Both the position numbers and the translations under genes were made by a program. Of a DNA stretch of 7,045 bases, positions 1 through 6,262 are shown in pieces (positions within the stretch are counted from its first letter, which is position 1; every line of letters starts with the position of its first letter). The DNA lies in the NCBI GenBank assembly GCA_025455595.1, contig JALOMD010000133.1, forward strand, positions 1 to 7,045, read 5' to 3'. A model generated the notes under the pieces. That model did not search any database and had not been told where the DNA came from. It saw only the letters and a list, made by a program, of their open reading frames with translations. The DNA is from Cytophagales bacterium. GTDB taxonomy: Bacteria; Bacteroidota; Bacteroidia; Cytophagales; 172606-1.

Positions 1-542
1 GTTTGCAACCCGAACGGGCTGACGGCATATTGAATGGTTCGGTAAACCGTCGGCTTTCTGTCAGGTGTCCGTTCTGTGGCCGAATCCTCTCTGATTTTCG
101 GGGTGCCACACAAGTGGAAACACTGCGGATACACCCGGAAAAAATAACCGTTTCCCTGTTGGATGCCCTGAAAATCTTCCCCATAATACTTTTGGTTCCA
201 TACGAGGGTGTCCTGCGGGCTTTGGTAATGCCCGACAAACGCTTTTTCTATGGACAGTTGGCCGTCGTGTTCGCTTGGGTGTGCGGGCTGTTTCGTTTTG
301 GAAAGAATTTGGAAGGTGACTGAACGATTCTCTTTATCTACCGCAACCACCGCATAATCTGCTTGTGATTTTTCGTTCAGATACGACTTTGCAATAGACT
401 TGTCTTTGTACACATAATCGCCGTAACGCTGTATGTCATAAGCAAAAGGTGTGGGTTTCTGCACGCGGTAAATGCCCGGCTGCGGCACTTGCGCCGCCGC
501 TGTGCATAAACAGATGAAATACAGAAGAATAACGTTTTTCAC
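1..542 (-). CDS. Secreted protein of unknown function, C-terminus cut by the window edge (gene A)
   Basis: The frame is open from a GTG at 540-542 to the left edge, giving 180 residues and no stop. An in-frame TGA lies four codons upstream of the GTG. The GTG is the only plausible start, because no other Met codon occurs in the whole visible protein. Residues 1-17 form a signal peptide: MKN, then a hydrophobic run ILLYFICLCTAAA, with a likely signal peptidase I site after the Ala triplet at 15-17. C11 and C13 lack the small residue at -1 that a lipobox needs. The mature part is polar and rich in Tyr and Lys, with a Cys pair at 141 and 145 (CFHLC) that could form a disulfide. I recognise no family. 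It is the last gene seen in the leftward row, and palindrome R1 lies 52 bases upstream. No Shine-Dalgarno is visible. The reading frame and export signal are fairly secure; the function is unknown. Confidence 0.72.
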   Translation of the reverse strand, partial: MKNVILLYFICLCTAAAQVPQPGIYRVQKPTPFAYDIQRYGDYVYKDKSIAKSYLNEKSQADYAVVAVDKENRSVTFQILSKTKQPAHPSEHDGQLSIEKAFVGHYQSPQDTLVWNQKYYGEDFQGIQQGNGYFFRVYPQCFHLCGTPKIREDSATERTPDRKPTVYRTIQYAVSPFGLQ

Positions 543-593
543 AGTGTTTTGATGTCAGAAATGATGACTCTTTAAGGTTTTTCTATTTAGGGT

Positions 594-620
594 CGTTTTA
601 GGCAAATTTTGCCTAAAACG
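594..620. repeat. Palindromic repeat R1 in the gap between genes B and A
   Basis: This is a perfect palindrome. The arm CGTTTTAGGCAAA (594-606) is complementary to 608-620 around a single central base. It is the first of five related palindromes in this window; the others have GGGC where this one has AGGC, with the matching change in the other arm. It lies 90 bases past the stop of gene B. No T-run follows on the gene-sense strand, so it is not a textbook intrinsic terminator. Confidence 0.8.
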
Positions 621-709
621 CATTGTGACATTATCTTCTCAACAAACAGGTAGGTTTTGAATGTTGAAATCGAAAATTGGCTTCGAAATAGTACGGGTGT
701 GTTTTGATT

Positions 710-1576
710 TCATAACGGCTGTCTTCCGTCTGTTTCGTGGGCATACGCAAATCCGGGTTTGGGTCGTAGCCACTGGCAGCCGTCGGCATCGGTTTGCCAC
801 TCAAAAAACGTGTCGAGACGCTGCTTGTCTTCTATTTTTTCTATTGCGGGATTGTCTGTGGAATGCCGATAGTAGTCGTACTGAATTTTCAATTGTTTTC
901 CTGTATGATAATGGATTTGGTGCAACAGGAAATTGTTCATAAAAACCAGCGTCTTGCCGTCAGGCGAGGTTTCCATCAGATAGCCGGGCATGTGCCGCTT
1001 CGGATAGCCGGGATTGATTTGGTAAATCTTCGCCTGTGTCTTGTCAATCAAAAAATTGTTGCCGATGCGCAAAAGCGTGTCCGTGAATTCGAGCGGTTCC
1101 CGGCTAAGTTGAATCTGGGTCTCCTGTTGTGGAAACGCATTGCCCGAATCGTCGCCGATGCCATAGACCGTCAGTTGGCCTTGTTTTTCGGCCAGCAGGT
1201 AATAGAAAACCCGCGCACTCTCGTCGTATTGCGACACTTGCACCAACGCGCAGGTTTTTTGCGGGTTCAGGAAAATCACTTGCTGCCAGCGGGATATTGT
1301 TTCCTTGCCGTGGCGCACTGCCACCAGCGTGTCGCGGTAGGTCACTTCCTCCCATTCGGGCGTGTATTTGCGCACCCCGCCGTGCTCGGCAAAATAGCCC
1401 GTTTTTTCCTCCTTGCCCACGCGGTGGCTGACCGAAAAAACAGAAGATTCAGACGCGGCAGGCTCGTTCAAAGAACCGCTGCCCTGCCACATCTGCGGTT
1501 GCCAGACGGGTTTGGATTTGCAGCCGGCGAACAACAACAGAAAAAGGCCGGTAAACAGACGCATGGGGTTTCGCAT
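710..1576 (-). CDS. Outer-membrane-type lipoprotein of unknown function (gene B)
   Basis: This is a complete 288-residue ORF. Residues 1-19 form a lipoprotein signal: MRNPMR, a hydrophobic core LFTGLFLLLF, and the lipobox FAGC with the lipidated Cys at 19. Residue +2 is Lys rather than Asp, so in a diderm cell the outer membrane is the expected site. The mature part looks beta-rich. It has alternating hydrophobic strands (IFLNPQKTCALVQVSQ, FYYLLAEK, LTVYGIG) and an SPDGKTLVF motif at 204-212 of the kind seen at TolB- or WD-type beta-propeller turns. The protein is short for a full propeller. ATG codons 1 and 5 are both possible starts; the first gives the usual positive n-region. No Shine-Dalgarno is present. 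An AGTATC box and a short CCCCG/CGGGG hairpin lie just upstream. It is flanked by palindromes R1 and R2, so it is probably a single-gene unit. Confidence 0.8.
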   Translation of the reverse strand: MRNPMRLFTGLFLLLFAGCKSKPVWQPQMWQGSGSLNEPAASESSVFSVSHRVGKEEKTGYFAEHGGVRKYTPEWEEVTYRDTLVAVRHGKETISRWQQVIFLNPQKTCALVQVSQYDESARVFYYLLAEKQGQLTVYGIGDDSGNAFPQQETQIQLSREPLEFTDTLLRIGNNFLIDKTQAKIYQINPGYPKRHMPGYLMETSPDGKTLVFMNNFLLHQIHYHTGKQLKIQYDYYRHSTDNPAIEKIEDKQRLDTFFEWQTDADGCQWLRPKPGFAYAHETDGRQPL

Positions 1577-1608
1577 GTTGAAAAGTTGACAACCCCGACA
1601 GAGGCGGG

Positions 1609-1639
1609 GATACTATTTTCGGAATCATTATTGACCAAA
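1609..1639 (-). promoter_or_regulatory. Candidate promoter of gene B with the shared AGTATC box
   Basis: Read on the minus strand, TTGGTC is followed after 17 bases by TAGTAT, 33 bases before the gene B start. The same AAATAGTATC string precedes gene D, and AACAGTATC precedes gene H. The -35-like half is weak and is not conserved at D or H, so only the AGTATC box is supported by comparison. Transcription start is inferred, not shown. Confidence 0.35.
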
Positions 1640-1671
1640 GGCGTAGATGTTTTTTTGCCTCGGAATTACAG

Positions 1672-1704
1672 AAGCGTTTTGGGCAATTTTTGCCCAAAAC
1701 GCTT
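1672..1704. repeat. Palindromic repeat R2 in the gap between genes C and B
   Basis: This is the best formed copy of the palindrome family. The arm AAGCGTTTTGGGCAA (1672-1686) pairs perfectly over 15 bases with 1690-1704, across a TTT loop. It lies 118 bases past the gene C stop and 95 bases before the gene B start. No T-run follows in the gene direction. Confidence 0.85.
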
Positions 1705-1723
1705 TCAAATACAGAATGTACAG

Positions 1724-1756
1724 AACGCTGACAGGGTTTTGAGCCCTGTCAGCGTT
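1724..1756. repeat. Hairpin AACGCTGACAGGG, second palindrome type
   Basis: This is a perfect 13-bp stem (1724-1736 with 1744-1756) and a 7-base loop, 66 bases past the stop of gene C. A degenerate copy sharing CAGAACGCTGACAGG lies at 3961-3996, downstream of gene F. It could act as a factor-independent barrier or 3'-end stabiliser of the D-C transcript, but no T-run follows it in that direction. Its reuse in another gap suggests a dispersed repeat. Confidence 0.7.
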
Positions 1757-1821
1757 GGCTTTCGTACGCTTCCGGCAGAACGTTTTTTGTACAGATTTTG
1801 TGGAAGTACTGTTTATTGAGT

Positions 1822-2268
1822 CTATTGGTATCCGATGCTAATTCCGACACCTTCGCTTTTTCGTTCCCAATACGCACCTATCCGGCCCCACGGCATCTTG
1901 CCGGGTCGGGCAATGAGTTTTTTGAGTTCCTGCTCGTGAAACACCAGCCGCTGCTCGCCCGAACTGTAGTATTCGTCGTCGGTCATTTGTTTTGATTCCG
2001 GGGAATAGATTTGCATGAATACATCAGTGAGTTTGCTTTCCTTAAAATATAGGGTAATCCACCATTCGTTTTCACCAAAAACACTTGGCTTTTCAACTGC
2101 AAAGATGACCAGGTGTGTACCGTTCGGCTGCACATAGTCACGCTTGGCAAATCCATTTTCGGGCATTTGGCCAAGCGTCATGCCTCGGCGAACGACAAAG
2201 CCGGGCATGAAACAGAAATCGCCGTTGGATGCATCCAAATAAGGGACTGCTGATGTGTTGTGATTCAT
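1822..2268 (-). CDS. Small soluble protein, possibly of an immunity-type family (gene C)
   Basis: From ATG 2268 the product has 148 residues, starts MNHNTSAVPY and has no signal peptide. The frame stays open to a GTG at 2307, which directly abuts the stop of gene D and would add 13 mostly hydrophobic residues. I prefer the ATG because it fits the A-at-minus-3 pattern of the other genes, but neither start has a Shine-Dalgarno. The protein looks mixed alpha/beta: GFVVRRGMTLGQM near 23-35, a strand pair around WWITLYFKESKL (69-80), a helix around FHEQELKKL (110-118), then a C-terminal block PWGRI (126-130), a Lys at 137 and ISIGY (143-147). This ending resembles, from memory, small hypothetical proteins found near toxin-immunity loci. 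That resemblance is untested and I assign no function. It follows gene D by 39 bases and is probably co-transcribed with it. Confidence 0.72.
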   Translation of the reverse strand: MNHNTSAVPYLDASNGDFCFMPGFVVRRGMTLGQMPENGFAKRDYVQPNGTHLVIFAVEKPSVFGENEWWITLYFKESKLTDVFMQIYSPESKQMTDDEYYSSGEQRLVFHEQELKKLIARPGKMPWGRIGAYWERKSEGVGISIGYQ

Positions 2269-2307
2269 GGTGTGGGAATAAAAAAACAGAGCAAGAAAAT
2301 TGAACAC

Positions 2308-2982
2308 TTATTCTGCAAAAAGTCGTTTTCCGCTTATCGCCAGTTCCACGGCTTTGCCCAAGTCCAGCACCGCGTCAGTTTGCCATTCATCAGGCAACCG
2401 TTGGAAAAGCACGCCTTTGAACTTTTCGGGATTGCGTTGAACGTCTATCCGCATGTCGTCATCGGCGAGGTTTGGGGCCAGCACGCCTTGCCTTTGAACG
2501 GTGCAGTGCCAAGCGTAGATGTAGTCGGCTTGCACCGTGCCGCCGACCTCAAACCAGTGGCCTTTTTCCAAAATGGCATGAGCCGTAATGTCACCACCCA
2601 CATCAAGGCTGTAGTCACACAAGGAATCGGCCACAATGGTATTTTCTACCGTCAGGTTGCCCGCAATGCAGATTTGCGAGAAAGTGAACAGGTTTTGACA
2701 GTGTACATCGCCCAACACCAACAGCAGCGAAATGTTGGTTTCAATGGCATCCTCGAGAATGCCGTTTACTGTCAAATCGCCCGCAAAAAGCAGAATGTCG
2801 TCTTGCACGGCCAAATAAGGCAGCGTGATGTTGCCTTCACAGAGCAGGATTTGCGAGGTGCCGTCTTCGACAAACTCTGCGAAAGCGTCCAAGTGGTTGA
2901 GCATGTTTTCCAGCGTTTGTGCGGAACCTTTGGCTTGCCGGATGATAGCTTCGGCTTCGGCAATGGAAATGGATTTATTCAT
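2308..2982 (-). CDS. Beta-helical repeat protein, bactofilin-like in pattern (gene D)
   Basis: This is a complete 224-residue ORF from ATG 2982, with no signal peptide or membrane segment. Residues 5-40 are helical (AEAEAIIRQAKGSAQTLENM and onward). Residues 47-160 carry about six irregular rungs of the type hydrophobic-x-hydrophobic-x-G-(D/N/T)-(L/V/I)-x-(V/A): CEGNITL, LFAGDLTVNG, LVLGDVHCQN, IAGNLTVEN, VGGDITAHA and VGGTVQADY. Such spacing is typical of a stacked parallel beta-helix, as in bactofilins and other self-assembling proteins. Residues 161-224 form a separate polar tail with a DDDMRIDVQRNPEKFKG segment. Gene H is a shorter paralogue with the same rung pattern. Gene D heads the D-C unit and has the AGTATC box upstream. 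The fold class is a reasonable inference; the role (scaffold, sensor or partner of C) is not known. Confidence 0.78.
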   Translation of the reverse strand: MNKSISIAEAEAIIRQAKGSAQTLENMLNHLDAFAEFVEDGTSQILLCEGNITLPYLAVQDDILLFAGDLTVNGILEDAIETNISLLLVLGDVHCQNLFTFSQICIAGNLTVENTIVADSLCDYSLDVGGDITAHAILEKGHWFEVGGTVQADYIYAWHCTVQRQGVLAPNLADDDMRIDVQRNPEKFKGVLFQRLPDEWQTDAVLDLGKAVELAISGKRLFAE

Positions 2983-3011
2983 AAAAAGAGGTGGGTTTTG
3001 GGGTTGGAAAA

Positions 3012-3021
3012 GATACTATTT
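3012..3021 (-). promoter_or_regulatory. AGTATC box upstream of gene D
   Basis: On the minus strand this reads AAATAGTATC, identical over ten bases to the string ahead of gene B. It ends 29 bases before the gene D ATG. No convincing -35 element sits at the matching distance. It is probably part of a promoter, by repetition and position only. Confidence 0.35.
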
Positions 3022-3072
3022 GGATTGTCGCACAACACTTGGCAATTCTGCGACTGTCTGATATTTTCCCGA

Positions 3073-3113
3073 CAAGCGGCGTTTTGGCCATTTTTTGCTT
3101 AAAACGCCGCTTG
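3073..3113. repeat. Palindromic repeat R3 in the gap between genes E and D
   Basis: The outer arms CAAGCGGCGTTTT (3073-3085) and 3101-3113 match perfectly over 13 bases. The inner part (GGCCA ... TGCTT) has decayed, with two G-T pairs on the plus strand and one C-C mismatch. It lies 86 bases past the gene E stop and 91 bases before the gene D start. Confidence 0.8.
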
Positions 3114-3198
3114 ACATAAATCACGTAGCATTGCTATATTTTGGATTGGCGTTTTCGGTTGTGTACAGAACTGCGGTCTTTGTTCAAATCCGGACAAA

Positions 3199-3894
3199 TC
3201 ATTTTCCGGCATAATCCGCAATGATTTCCATAATACACGGCGTGAGCAAACCGTCCAACGTGTGCGGAGCCGGATTGCCTTTGAGCAGCGGCTGGAAGTC
3301 GGTTCGGATGTCGGTTTCCGGCTTTGCCGGATGAAACCGGACAGAGCCGAACTTGCCGTGCCGATCAAAATACAAATAAAGATGCTCGCCTTTGGCGTTG
3401 TGGTAGTCGCCGAAAACAGTGTAATCGCGGTTCAGTCCGGCGATTTGCTCGTCGGTGAAAATCTTTTCAAAACCGGCCTTGCCGCCCCACCTTTCGTTGA
3501 TCCGGTTCACCAACCCCAACCTGTTTGCAGTGGTTTGCTGTTGCCTTTCCGGCGAATTTTCAATCAGCACGGATACATCGTCTATGCCCAGCAGCGGGTA
3601 TTTCTCTTGGATGTGATTGGGTTCGTCTGTCTCGTAATTGACCATATACACTGTGAAAGTACCCTGTCGGGTATGGAGTTCTTGCAGAGATTGGGGCAGG
3701 TGCCGACCGACTTGCCCTTCCAGTTTTGTTAGCTGTTGGGATGTGACGGCGGTTTGCTTTTGCAGCGACAACGCGCAGTGAGGGCGGCATTCAGCCTGTT
3801 GGAGGCGGGCCAGGGCTCCTTGGTACGTCTGCGGAGGGAGATGGCGGGCGGTGGGAAAAGTTGTCATCAGAAGCAGGAAAAGCAGGTTTTTCAT
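3199..3894 (-). CDS. Exported SUKH (SMI1/KNR4-like) domain protein (gene E)
   Basis: This is a complete 231-residue ORF from ATG 3894. Residues 1-16 (MKN, LLFLLLMTTFPTA) look like a signal peptide. There is no lipobox. From about residue 52 the sequence follows the SUKH layout: an N-terminal helix with LTKLEGQVGRHLPQSL then QGTF (the G-x-x-LP-x-x-L pattern followed by a Gly turn), a middle PLLGIDDVSVLIE segment, and late strands YTVFGDY and LYLYFDRHGKFGSVRFH (about 158-188). The tail 198-230 is helical. SUKH proteins are best known as immunity proteins against polymorphic toxins. Most of those are cytoplasmic, so the export signal is unusual. C37 and C40 follow the signal peptide and may pair with each other. 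No toxin gene adjoins it. No Shine-Dalgarno is present. The family call comes from motif order, not from a search. Confidence 0.7.
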   Translation of the reverse strand: MKNLLFLLLMTTFPTARHLPPQTYQGALARLQQAECRPHCALSLQKQTAVTSQQLTKLEGQVGRHLPQSLQELHTRQGTFTVYMVNYETDEPNHIQEKYPLLGIDDVSVLIENSPERQQQTTANRLGLVNRINERWGGKAGFEKIFTDEQIAGLNRDYTVFGDYHNAKGEHLYLYFDRHGKFGSVRFHPAKPETDIRTDFQPLLKGNPAPHTLDGLLTPCIMEIIADYAGK

Positions 3895-3934
3895 TGTGTT
3901 TGTCTTTGGTTGCGGCTCATTTGAAAAAAAGGGC

Positions 3935-4019
3935 AGGACTTACGCAAAATCACGTTTGGGCAGAACGCTGACAGGATTTTGGAACCCGGTCAGCGGTAGT
4001 GTTTTGATTTTTTGCGTAA
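3935..4019. mobile_element. Decayed MITE-like element related to the one at 5426-5542
   Basis: The left end, AGGACTTACGCAAAA, matches the first 14 bases of the intact element's terminal repeat, without its leading T. The right end, TGATTTTTTGCGTAA (4005-4019), is the complement of the left end with two extra T, but the outer GTCCT is lost. The interior is different: it holds a half-copy of the R palindrome (CGTTTGGGCA, 3953-3962) and the imperfect hairpin at 3961-3996. No target duplication is visible. It fills most of the gap between genes F and E. Confidence 0.5.
3961..3996. repeat. Imperfect copy of the AACGCTGACAGG hairpin
   Basis: It shares the 15-base run CAGAACGCTGACAGG with 1721-1735 and then a similar TTTTG loop. 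The returning arm (CCCGGTCAGCG) has drifted, so the stem has a mismatch. Both copies lie downstream of a gene end (F here, C there). Confidence 0.6.
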
Positions 4020-4049
4020 ACACTGTAATTTCCGGGTAACAGTGAGCCG

Positions 4050-5390
4050 TCAATAATGCTCGTCATAATGCGATTCCTCTATGCTCAGGCCGGTTATGCG
4101 GTTTATCTGCTCGAAACTGCGGATGCACGCCTGCGTGTCTGACACGCCGCCGACACGGAAGCTGGTGTTGTCCCGGAAATACACCATCCAGCCGTTCCTG
4201 CCCTCCGAGCCTCTGAAATTCTGGATTTCCAGCGACATGCTTTTTATTGCCGACACTTCGAAGAGCAACGAATGCGTCCGGTCGCCGATGCCGATGATGC
4301 CGCTGGTTTCGTCGCGCCACACAATCGTCGGGTTTTCGTCGGTAAGGCGGGCGGCCAGCGGCGCGGGCGTATAGATGGCGTTGTCCACGCTTCGGTAGTT
4401 GCTGTTCAGGCCGGTCGGGAAACCGAATGTCTGGAAATTGATTTTCTCTGTCAGGACAAAGTTTTTCCAATAATCGGTTTGGTAAAACGCATCCACTGCG
4501 GGCGTATGGTTGAGGGTCAGGTAGGCCACATCGTCCAGTGATTTTATCTGTTCCCGATAGAAACAGTACAACCGTACGGCTACTTTTTCTTTTTGCCAGA
4601 CAAAGTCCAGCGAGTGTTCGTCGTAGGTTTCCGCCGCTTCCGCCGCGTGGCCCAGGTAAGCGTCCAGATGCTGTTTGATTTTCAGCACGTCTTTTTTCGG
4701 ACCAAAGCCCAGCCGGAACTCCGTTTTGATGCATTCAAACGGCAAGTGCAGCTTCGCTTTTCCCTGTTCAAACACATCGGTTTCTATCACCATTTCCTGC
4801 ACTTTCAACCCGCCCAGCACGGTCGGTTTCTGTACGTGGTACTGAAAAGACTGAAAAAGCGGGTTGGGAAAACCCTGTTTTCGCTTCTTCACAAAACCCA
4901 GCGTTTCCAGATACACAAAGTCGCGCCACTCTATCCACCGGTTGCTGTTTTCAATCAGCAATCCTTTTTGGAGCGCATCCAAACCGGAGTTTCCGGTCGG
5001 GGCGGCTTCAATTTCAAAGTCGGCCTGCGAGGCTTTTTTCCAAAGCACGGTTTCCGGGTATTCGGCTTGGTGGTGTTTGATTTCCAGAAATTTGTTTTTG
5101 TCAAAGCCTGGCAAGGCAAACAGCAGGCTTTCGAGTTTCGCAAAGCCGTCGGCCAGGGTACACACGCTCACGTGAGCCTGCGTAAACGATTTCAGGTTCA
5201 CCCAGCAGTTTTCGTAGCCGTTGTTGTCGCCGAGGTGATACATGGTCACGTAGTCAATGGCCGCCGTGTCAATCTGTTCGTTGTGGTGGTTGTTGCGAAC
5301 GGTCTTGATCTGCACGGACGTAACGGTGACGCGCTGTCCGTAAAACGGATGTTGCTTGGGGGCGGTGTTTTTTTTCAGGAACGAAAACAT
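4050..5390 (-). CDS. Large soluble orphan protein (gene F)
   Basis: The product has 446 residues from ATG 5390. The frame is also open to a TTG at 5420, but that codon abuts the MITE duplication and the ATG has the ACC context seen at other starts, so I use the ATG. There is no signal peptide or membrane span, so it is probably cytoplasmic. Aromatic and charged motifs stand out: IDYVTMYHLGDNNGYENCW (45-63), LPGFDKNKFLEIKHHQ (93-108), WIEWRDFVYLETLGF (152-166), TIVWRDETSGIIGIGDR (355-371) and a C-terminal SHYDEHY. The first half reads as two alpha/beta blocks. The last 100 residues are strand-rich (FEVSAIKSMSLEIQNFRG, WMVYFRDNTSFRVGGV) and finish in a helix. I do not recognise the family and assign no role. 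Ile ATA and Arg AGA/AGG codons are fairly common near its C-terminus. It stands alone, bounded by the decayed element downstream and the intact MITE upstream. Confidence 0.8.
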   Translation of the reverse strand: MFSFLKKNTAPKQHPFYGQRVTVTSVQIKTVRNNHHNEQIDTAAIDYVTMYHLGDNNGYENCWVNLKSFTQAHVSVCTLADGFAKLESLLFALPGFDKNKFLEIKHHQAEYPETVLWKKASQADFEIEAAPTGNSGLDALQKGLLIENSNRWIEWRDFVYLETLGFVKKRKQGFPNPLFQSFQYHVQKPTVLGGLKVQEMVIETDVFEQGKAKLHLPFECIKTEFRLGFGPKKDVLKIKQHLDAYLGHAAEAAETYDEHSLDFVWQKEKVAVRLYCFYREQIKSLDDVAYLTLNHTPAVDAFYQTDYWKNFVLTEKINFQTFGFPTGLNSNYRSVDNAIYTPAPLAARLTDENPTIVWRDETSGIIGIGDRTHSLLFEVSAIKSMSLEIQNFRGSEGRNGWMVYFRDNTSFRVGGVSDTQACIRSFEQINRITGLSIEESHYDEHY

Positions 5391-5420
5391 GGTTTTTGTT
5401 GAAAACGTACAGATTTTCAA

Positions 5421-5547
5421 ATCAGTAGGACTTACGCAAAAAAGAATTTAAGTTATTGAACAAGAGGCGGTTATCTTTGGCAAAGGTTTTCGCGTAACGT
5501 ACTGACCGTCAAGACCTTTGCCAAAGATTTGCGTAAGTCCTAATCAG
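5421..5547. mobile_element. MITE-like non-autonomous element with ATCAG target duplications
   Basis: Terminal inverted repeats TAGGACTTACGCAAA (5426-5440) and its exact complement (5528-5542) enclose a 117-bp element. The direct repeats ATCAG at 5421-5425 and 5543-5547 look like a 5-bp target duplication. Inside, ATCTTTGGCAAAGGT (5473-5487) pairs perfectly with 5514-5528, so the right half can fold into a second hairpin. A diverged TIR-like string, TTTCGCGTAACGTAC, follows the left inner arm. No ORF fits inside. Movement would need a transposase acting in trans. It lies 31 bases upstream of gene F and could alter that gene's expression. Confidence 0.8.
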
Positions 5548-5566
5548 GCTTCTTATTGAAGGCCGC

Positions 5567-5601
5567 CTTGCGTTTTGGGCGATTTTTGCCCAAAACGCCA
5601 A
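5567..5601. repeat. Palindromic repeat R4 downstream of gene G
   Basis: The core arm GCGTTTTGGGC (5570-5580) pairs perfectly with 5588-5598 across a 7-base loop. CTT and AAG flanks extend it past a one-base bulge. It starts only 16 bases past the gene G stop, the closest of the five copies to a coding end. Confidence 0.8.
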
Positions 5602-5617
5602 GACACCGGCTCGCGTG

Positions 5618-6088
5618 TCAGTCCAACCCTTCCACCGTCACTTCCCGGCGGTTGTCGGGCAAATGCCACGCCTTGAACTCGGTGCCGGGGGCGAGCAAGT
5701 GATACTTGTCGGGCGAGAGGCTTCTCTGTAGTTCCACCGGCCAGGTCTCCCCGGCTTCGTCGGTCAGTTCCAAACAGATTTTCATCACTGCGGACGTGCC
5801 GCCGCCCGCACCCGTCGTTTCCGACTTGACGAGCCGCGCCGTGGCCGGTCTCCCGCTGGCGCGGATGTGTTCTTTTCTTGTCTTGTTCGCCGTCTCGGTG
5901 CGGGTCAGCCAGTTGAGAAGCAGAAAAACGAGCAGCAACGGCAGCAACACCCACACATACCACGGCACGGCGATTTTGAAAACGGCAACGCCCACGATGC
6001 CCAGCAACAGTGTTGCGACGAATGCCGCGAATGTGAGCCAACCCGAAAGGGCGGCCTTGCGTTTGCTACGTTGTAGTTTTTTGTTCAT
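5618..6088 (-). CDS. Two-pass membrane protein with a C-terminal soluble beta domain (gene G)
   Basis: From ATG 6088 the product has 156 residues. It opens with a basic cytoplasmic stretch (MNKKLQRSKRK), then two membrane spans at about 15-38 (WLTFAAFVATLLLGIVGVAVF) and 43-62 (WYVWVLLPLLLVFLLLNWL) with a very short turn between them. A Lys/Arg-rich linker (TANKTRKEH) then leads to a soluble domain at 75-156. That domain begins ASGRPATARLVKSE and contains ICLELTDEAGETWPVEL, LLAPGTEFKAWH and a final REVTVEG. The order 'G-x-P-A-x-A-x-V ... L-x-V/L-T ... PG-x-x-x-x-A/V' is one I associate with small beta domains of membrane proteins such as the DUF3592 type; this is from memory. Both termini are predicted cytoplasmic. 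The frame is open upstream of the ATG over a signal-peptide-like stretch that lacks a good start. It is 142 bases after gene H. Confidence 0.72.
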   Translation of the reverse strand: MNKKLQRSKRKAALSGWLTFAAFVATLLLGIVGVAVFKIAVPWYVWVLLPLLLVFLLLNWLTRTETANKTRKEHIRASGRPATARLVKSETTGAGGGTSAVMKICLELTDEAGETWPVELQRSLSPDKYHLLAPGTEFKAWHLPDNRREVTVEGLD

Positions 6089-6262
6089 GGAGTCAAAGGT
6101 GATGTCATCAATGCAGTGTTTTGGCGAACCGCCGCCGATTCTCGAATTCCCGTCCTGCGCGGCAAATTCCGAAACCGACAGTGCCAGTGACAACAGCAAC
6201 AGAAGGGCGGTGGCTGTGCGAACGGTGTGTTCAGTGTTCTTCGGCGATTGTCCCGGCCACTG
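6089..6262 (-). pseudogene. Possible remnant of a secreted-protein start, in frame with gene G
   Basis: The gap between H and G is open in the gene G frame back to a TGA at 6263-6265. It reads VRTATALLLLLSLALSVSEF followed by AAQDGNSRIGGGSPKHCIDD, a typical signal-peptide shape. There is no ATG or GTG; the codon where a start would be expected (6221-6223) is GTT, and only TTG or CTG codons follow. It may be the broken front of a lost gene joined to gene G, an unusually initiated extension of G, or chance. Confidence 0.3.

Noticed and set aside
794..1819. Plus-strand ORF of 341 codons
   Set aside because: It lies antisense to gene B, has low-complexity shadow-type composition rich in His, Arg and Leu, and runs over R2 and the second hairpin. 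Gene B has a clear lipoprotein signal, so the plus ORF is a shadow.
2269..2307. GTG start of gene C directly after the gene D stop
   Set aside because: It would add 13 hydrophobic residues with no positive n-region for a signal peptide. The internal ATG has the start context common to this window. It is kept only as an alternative.
2260..3102. Plus-strand ORF of 280 codons
   Set aside because: It is antisense to genes D and C and ends in palindrome R3. The minus-strand product has a regular rung pattern; this one has no recognisable structure.
4593..5402. Plus-strand ORF of 269 codons
   Set aside because: It is antisense to gene F with biased Phe/Val/Arg/His composition, as expected of the shadow of a long gene.
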